Assembly: GCA_964390555.1 (NCBI GenBank)
Contig: CAYMJU010000041.1
Location: 1 to 35,048, forward strand
DNA from: CAVTWS01 sp964390555
Lineage (GTDB): Bacteria; Actinomycetota; Acidimicrobiia; Acidimicrobiales; SHLQ01
Direction of reading: 5' to 3'
DNA length: 35,048 nt
Part shown: piece after piece, positions 32,456-35,048 of the stretch
Layout of the letters: each line of letters begins with the position of its first letter
How positions within the stretch are numbered: the first letter of the stretch is position 1
Translations under genes and position numbers: made by a program
Notes under the pieces: model-generated
The model's database searches: none
The model's input: the letters and a program-made list of their open reading frames with translations, nothing else
What the model was told of the DNA's origin: nothing

Positions 32456-33667
32456 TCAGCGCGGCAGGCCGAGCACCCGCTCGGAGATGATGTTGCGCTG
32501 GATCTCCGACGACCCGGCCGAGATCGTGCCGCCGAAGGCCACGAAGTAGCGCTCGAGGGTCCCGGGTGGCGGGAAGTGACTTCCCTCGGCGTCGCCCACG
32601 TCCTCGCCGACGGCAGAGAGGTCGAGCGAACGGTCGCTGTTCATCTCGCTGCCGAGCCGGAACAGGTCGCGCCCGACCTCGCTGGCGTAGGCCTTCATCA
32701 GCGCTTGCTCGGGCGCGGAGCCGCCCTTGACGAGACGGGCGAAACCCCGGTAGCCGAGGGCTCGCGCCGCAGCGACGTCGATGTAGCGCTGGACCAGCTC
32801 GTCGGCGACCACCGCCCGCTCGGCCGGCGACATGGGCCCGAGGAGCTCGGGAGATTGGTTGAGCAGTCGCGTCATGGCGCTCTCGAGGCCGAGCACCGCG
32901 TTCAGCCAGACCATGCCGCGCTCGTGGGCGAGCGAACCGTTGGCCATCGCCCACCCGTTGTTGAGCTGCCCGACCAGGTTCTCACGGGGCACCATGGCGT
33001 CGGACAGGAACACCTCGTTCAGGTCGGGATGCTCGGGCCGCACGAGCTCGGCGAGGGGCCGCACGGTCACCCCGGGCGTGTCCATAGGCACCAAGATGAT
33101 GCTGATGCCCTTGTGCTTGGGGGCGCCGGGGTCGGTGCGGCAGAACAGGAAACAGAAATCGGCGTAGTTGGCGCCCGACGTCCACACCTTCTGGCCGTTG
33201 ATCACGAACCGGTCGCCGTCGAGCACTGCCCGCGTGGACAGGCCGGCCAGGTCGCTGCCGGCATCGGGTTCGCTCATGCCGAGACAGGCGGTCTTCTCGC
33301 CCATGAGCACCGGCAGCGCGAACTCGCGGATCTGGCGTTCGTCGCCGTAATCGAGCAACGACGGGACGATGATGCCGAGCCCCTGAGGGTTGGTGGTGCG
33401 CGGCACGCCAGCGCGGGCTAGCTCCTCGAGGTAGACGAGCGTCTCGATCGGGCCGGCGTTGCGGCCCCCGCGATCGGGCGGCCAGCCCGGCACGAGCCAC
33501 CCCGAATCGAACAGTCGTCGGGCCCACCCGGCGGCCCAACCGGGGAGATGCGCGCTCGACCGCTGGGGGTCGGCGTTCATCTCCTCGCGAGTCGGCCGGT
33601 TGACGGCCAACCACTCACGGAACTCGGTCCGGAACGCCTCGACCGATTCGTCGAACTGCAGCTTCAC
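32456..33667 (-). CDS. Acyl-CoA dehydrogenase, probable catalytic subunit of a heteromeric pair
   Basis: The 403-residue FAD enzyme is from the acyl-CoA dehydrogenase superfamily: MSEPDAGSDL at 131-140 (FAD/substrate motif), INGQKVWTSGANYAD, and the C-terminal SSEIQRNIISERVLGLPR. The usual EGT glutamate position near the C-terminus reads FGGTISAG, so it cannot be the base. Glu249 in SLAHERG is the candidate, as in the isovaleryl-CoA and actinobacterial steroid FadE groups. GTG 33667 overlaps the stop of the upstream dehydrogenase gene by 4 bp (GTGA), so both are made together. Adjacent pairs like this form alpha2beta2 enzymes that dehydrogenate bulky acyl-CoA such as steroid side chains. The pairing is inferred from family knowledge. 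Confidence 0.9.
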   Translation of the reverse strand: MKLQFDESVEAFRTEFREWLAVNRPTREEMNADPQRSSAHLPGWAAGWARRLFDSGWLVPGWPPDRGGRNAGPIETLVYLEELARAGVPRTTNPQGLGIIVPSLLDYGDERQIREFALPVLMGEKTACLGMSEPDAGSDLAGLSTRAVLDGDRFVINGQKVWTSGANYADFCFLFCRTDPGAPKHKGISIILVPMDTPGVTVRPLAELVRPEHPDLNEVFLSDAMVPRENLVGQLNNGWAMANGSLAHERGMVWLNAVLGLESAMTRLLNQSPELLGPMSPAERAVVADELVQRYIDVAAARALGYRGFARLVKGGSAPEQALMKAYASEVGRDLFRLGSEMNSDRSLDLSAVGEDVGDAEGSHFPPPGTLERYFVAFGGTISAGSSEIQRNIISERVLGLPR

Positions 33668-34815
33668 GACGCCACCGCCTCGCTCGACGGAGCGCCATCG
33701 AGGAGCCCGAGCGACCGGGCGATGTTCGACCGATGGCTCACCGACGTGCCGAACAGCACCTCACCGCACTTCGCCCTTTTGAGGAGGAAGTGGAGGTCGT
33801 TCTCCCACGTGTAGCCGATGCCGCCGTGGAGCTGGAGACCATCCTCGGCGACCAGGCGCTGGCAATCGCCCGCCACCGACTTGGCCATGGCCACGGCTTC
33901 GGCGCGGCGGGCGTCCCGCTCGGCGATGGTGAGCGCCGCGTAGTAGCAGACCGCGGTGGCCCGCTCGACGGCGAGGAACATGTCCGCCATCCGGTGCTTG
34001 AGAGCCTGGAACGAGCCGATCGGCTTGTCGTACTGAACCCGTATCTTGGCGTAGTCGACGGTTTCCTCGGTGATGCGGCGGCACGCTCCGACCATGCCGA
34101 GCGCGACCCCGAGCGTCGCGTGCTCGAGGGTGCGGGCGAGCACGGCGTCGGCCCGGGGGTCCCCGGGAGCCACGACCACGCGGTCGGGCGGGACCTCCGC
34201 GCCGGCGAGCGTGACGTCGCCCAGCGGCACGGCGGGGTCGAGGATGGCTCGCTCGACCACAGAGACCGCTTCACGCGGGACGACGAAGAGCCCCAGGGCG
34301 CCGTCGGCTGAGCGCGCGACCACGGCCATCTCGGCCGCCGTCGACGGGCTGAACACGCCCGTCTTGACCCCGTCGAGCACGTACCCACCGCCGGCGGTGG
34401 GCGTGGCGCTCGTGGTCACGAGCGAGAGGTCCCACCGGTTGCGTTCGGCGACCGCCAACGTGCCGGCCGTGCCCTCGATCACGCCGGCGAGGAGTCGCTC
34501 GGCGTTGGGGCCCGCGGCTTCGAGCAACGCCGGGACGAACTGGGTGAGGGTGGGCAACAGCGGACCCGGGGCCGCCGCTCGACCGAGCTCGTCACAGACG
34601 ATGGCGACCTCGACGGCGCCGAGCCCCACCCCACCGAGCGACTCCGGGATCGCCAGCGCCGGCCAGAACAGCTCGACTTGTTGTGCCCACAGCTCGTCGG
34701 TGGTAGCCGTGCCTTCGAAGATGCCCCGCACGAGGGTCGGCGGGCAGGCGCCGGCCAACACCGAGCGCACGTTGTCGCGCAGCTCCAGCTGGTCGTCGGT
34801 GAACTCGAGATACAC
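33664..34815 (-). CDS. Acyl-CoA dehydrogenase, partner subunit of a heteromeric pair
   Basis: The 383-residue superfamily member begins MYLEFTDDQLELRDNVRSVL. Its central beta domain is divergent (AERNRWDL, GGGYVLDGVKTGVFS), and the C-terminal helices are well kept (YAKIRVQYDKPIGSFQALKH, QLHGGIGYTWENDLHFLLKR). No glutamate is visible at either known catalytic position, and the N-terminal FAD motif is weak, as in the non-catalytic beta subunits of steroid-type FadE heterotetramers. GTG 34815 is the first start in frame. It is directly upstream of the catalytic partner with a 4-bp overlap. The intergenic 106 bp to 34922 is divergent and holds the promoters of both directions. Confidence 0.88.
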   Translation of the reverse strand: MYLEFTDDQLELRDNVRSVLAGACPPTLVRGIFEGTATTDELWAQQVELFWPALAIPESLGGVGLGAVEVAIVCDELGRAAAPGPLLPTLTQFVPALLEAAGPNAERLLAGVIEGTAGTLAVAERNRWDLSLVTTSATPTAGGGYVLDGVKTGVFSPSTAAEMAVVARSADGALGLFVVPREAVSVVERAILDPAVPLGDVTLAGAEVPPDRVVVAPGDPRADAVLARTLEHATLGVALGMVGACRRITEETVDYAKIRVQYDKPIGSFQALKHRMADMFLAVERATAVCYYAALTIAERDARRAEAVAMAKSVAGDCQRLVAEDGLQLHGGIGYTWENDLHFLLKRAKCGEVLFGTSVSHRSNIARSLGLLDGAPSSEAVAS

Positions 34816-34921
34816 GTCTCGACGTTACGCCGCCCGCCGCGCCCGCTCCCATACGAGGCACCGGGGGCGCCACGCCGTGACCGAACGCTGCTAGAACGGG
34901 TGGGCGCCGGGAGGCACCCAC

Positions 34922-35048
34922 GTGTCGAGCAAGACCACCTACACCCTGGAGTCCCGCTACACCGCCGATCGGGGCACGGTGTTCTTGTCGGGTAACCAGG
35001 CGCTGGCTCGACTCCCGATCGAGCAACTGCGCGCCGACCGCCGATCCG
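34922..35048 (+). CDS. Indolepyruvate ferredoxin oxidoreductase, N-terminus (runs off the window)
   Basis: 42 codons are visible. TLESRYTADRGTVFLSG followed by QALARLPIEQLRADRR matches the start of the fused indolepyruvate ferredoxin oxidoreductases, which decarboxylate aryl-2-oxo acids to aryl-acetyl-CoA with ferredoxin as electron acceptor. GTG 34922 is fixed by a GGGAGG ribosome site at 34909-34914, seven bases upstream. The domains that would prove the call (TPP and Fe-S) lie beyond the window. It is divergent from the acyl-CoA dehydrogenase pair. Confidence 0.75.
   Translation, partial: MSSKTTYTLESRYTADRGTVFLSGNQALARLPIEQLRADRRS

Overview
This is a GC-rich, gene-dense window with strong G/C preference at third codon positions, frequent GTG starts, 4-bp ATGA/GTGA overlaps between genes, TAnnnT-type -10 elements and some apparently leaderless starts. 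The protein content points to a high-GC actinobacterium: a DUF2510 protein, a DEDD exonuclease fused to a UvrC-like GIY-YIG half, a coiled-coil C4 zinc-ribbon protein, a peptidoglycan-binding MacA-like adaptor, paired acyl-CoA dehydrogenases and indolepyruvate oxidoreductase. My best guess is class Acidimicrobiia. That is inference; no taxonomic marker was searched.

Layout. 1-2843: the 5' part of a DUF2510/helix-hairpin-helix protein (minus), then a small zinc-ribbon protein and a DEDD exonuclease/GIY-YIG repair nuclease (plus) behind a DNA-damage-type promoter motif. 2872-5306: a lipoprotein alpha/beta hydrolase and a TrpD with an altered PRPP loop. 5430-8380 (minus): a Fur/PerR regulator, rubrerythrin, a cysteine-rich Fe-S protein and a DUF3501 protein, probably one peroxide or redox operon, with a very strong RNA hairpin inside it. 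8431-11290: an alkyl-DHAP-synthase-like flavoenzyme, the RNase P RNA gene (with compensatory changes in its P4 core) and a phytanoyl-CoA dioxygenase-like protein.

11270-12474 holds two divergent genes, an ABC ATPase and a TetR regulator, both cut off at the 5' end at the same point, so this is a deletion scar or a misjoin. 12447-16643: an MFS transporter, an orphan Flp-like pilin, a patatin-like phospholipase, a membrane metal-dependent-hydrolase-like protein and the zinc-ribbon coiled-coil protein. 16810-19044: a bifunctional class A penicillin-binding protein. 19161-24016 (plus) is a tight four-gene operon: a lipoprotein, a MacA-like adaptor carrying a peptidoglycan-binding domain and three Calx-beta-like domains, a MacB-type ATPase and an FtsX/MacB-type permease. 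This is the most unusual protein system in the window.

24048-29463: a split-barrel flavin/F420 protein, a decayed ECF sigma/anti-sigma pair, a small unknown gene, a LysR regulator and a cyclopropane-fatty-acid-synthase-like methyltransferase. 29611-35048: a secreted three-repeat protein, a nitroreductase, a heteromeric acyl-CoA dehydrogenase pair and the start of an indolepyruvate ferredoxin oxidoreductase. A 60-bp intergenic repeat with a hairpin occurs twice, 21 kb apart, each time directly behind the stop codon of a minus-strand gene.

No tRNA, rRNA, CRISPR array, insertion sequence or prophage was recognised. All domain calls come from reading translations by eye; no database search was run.
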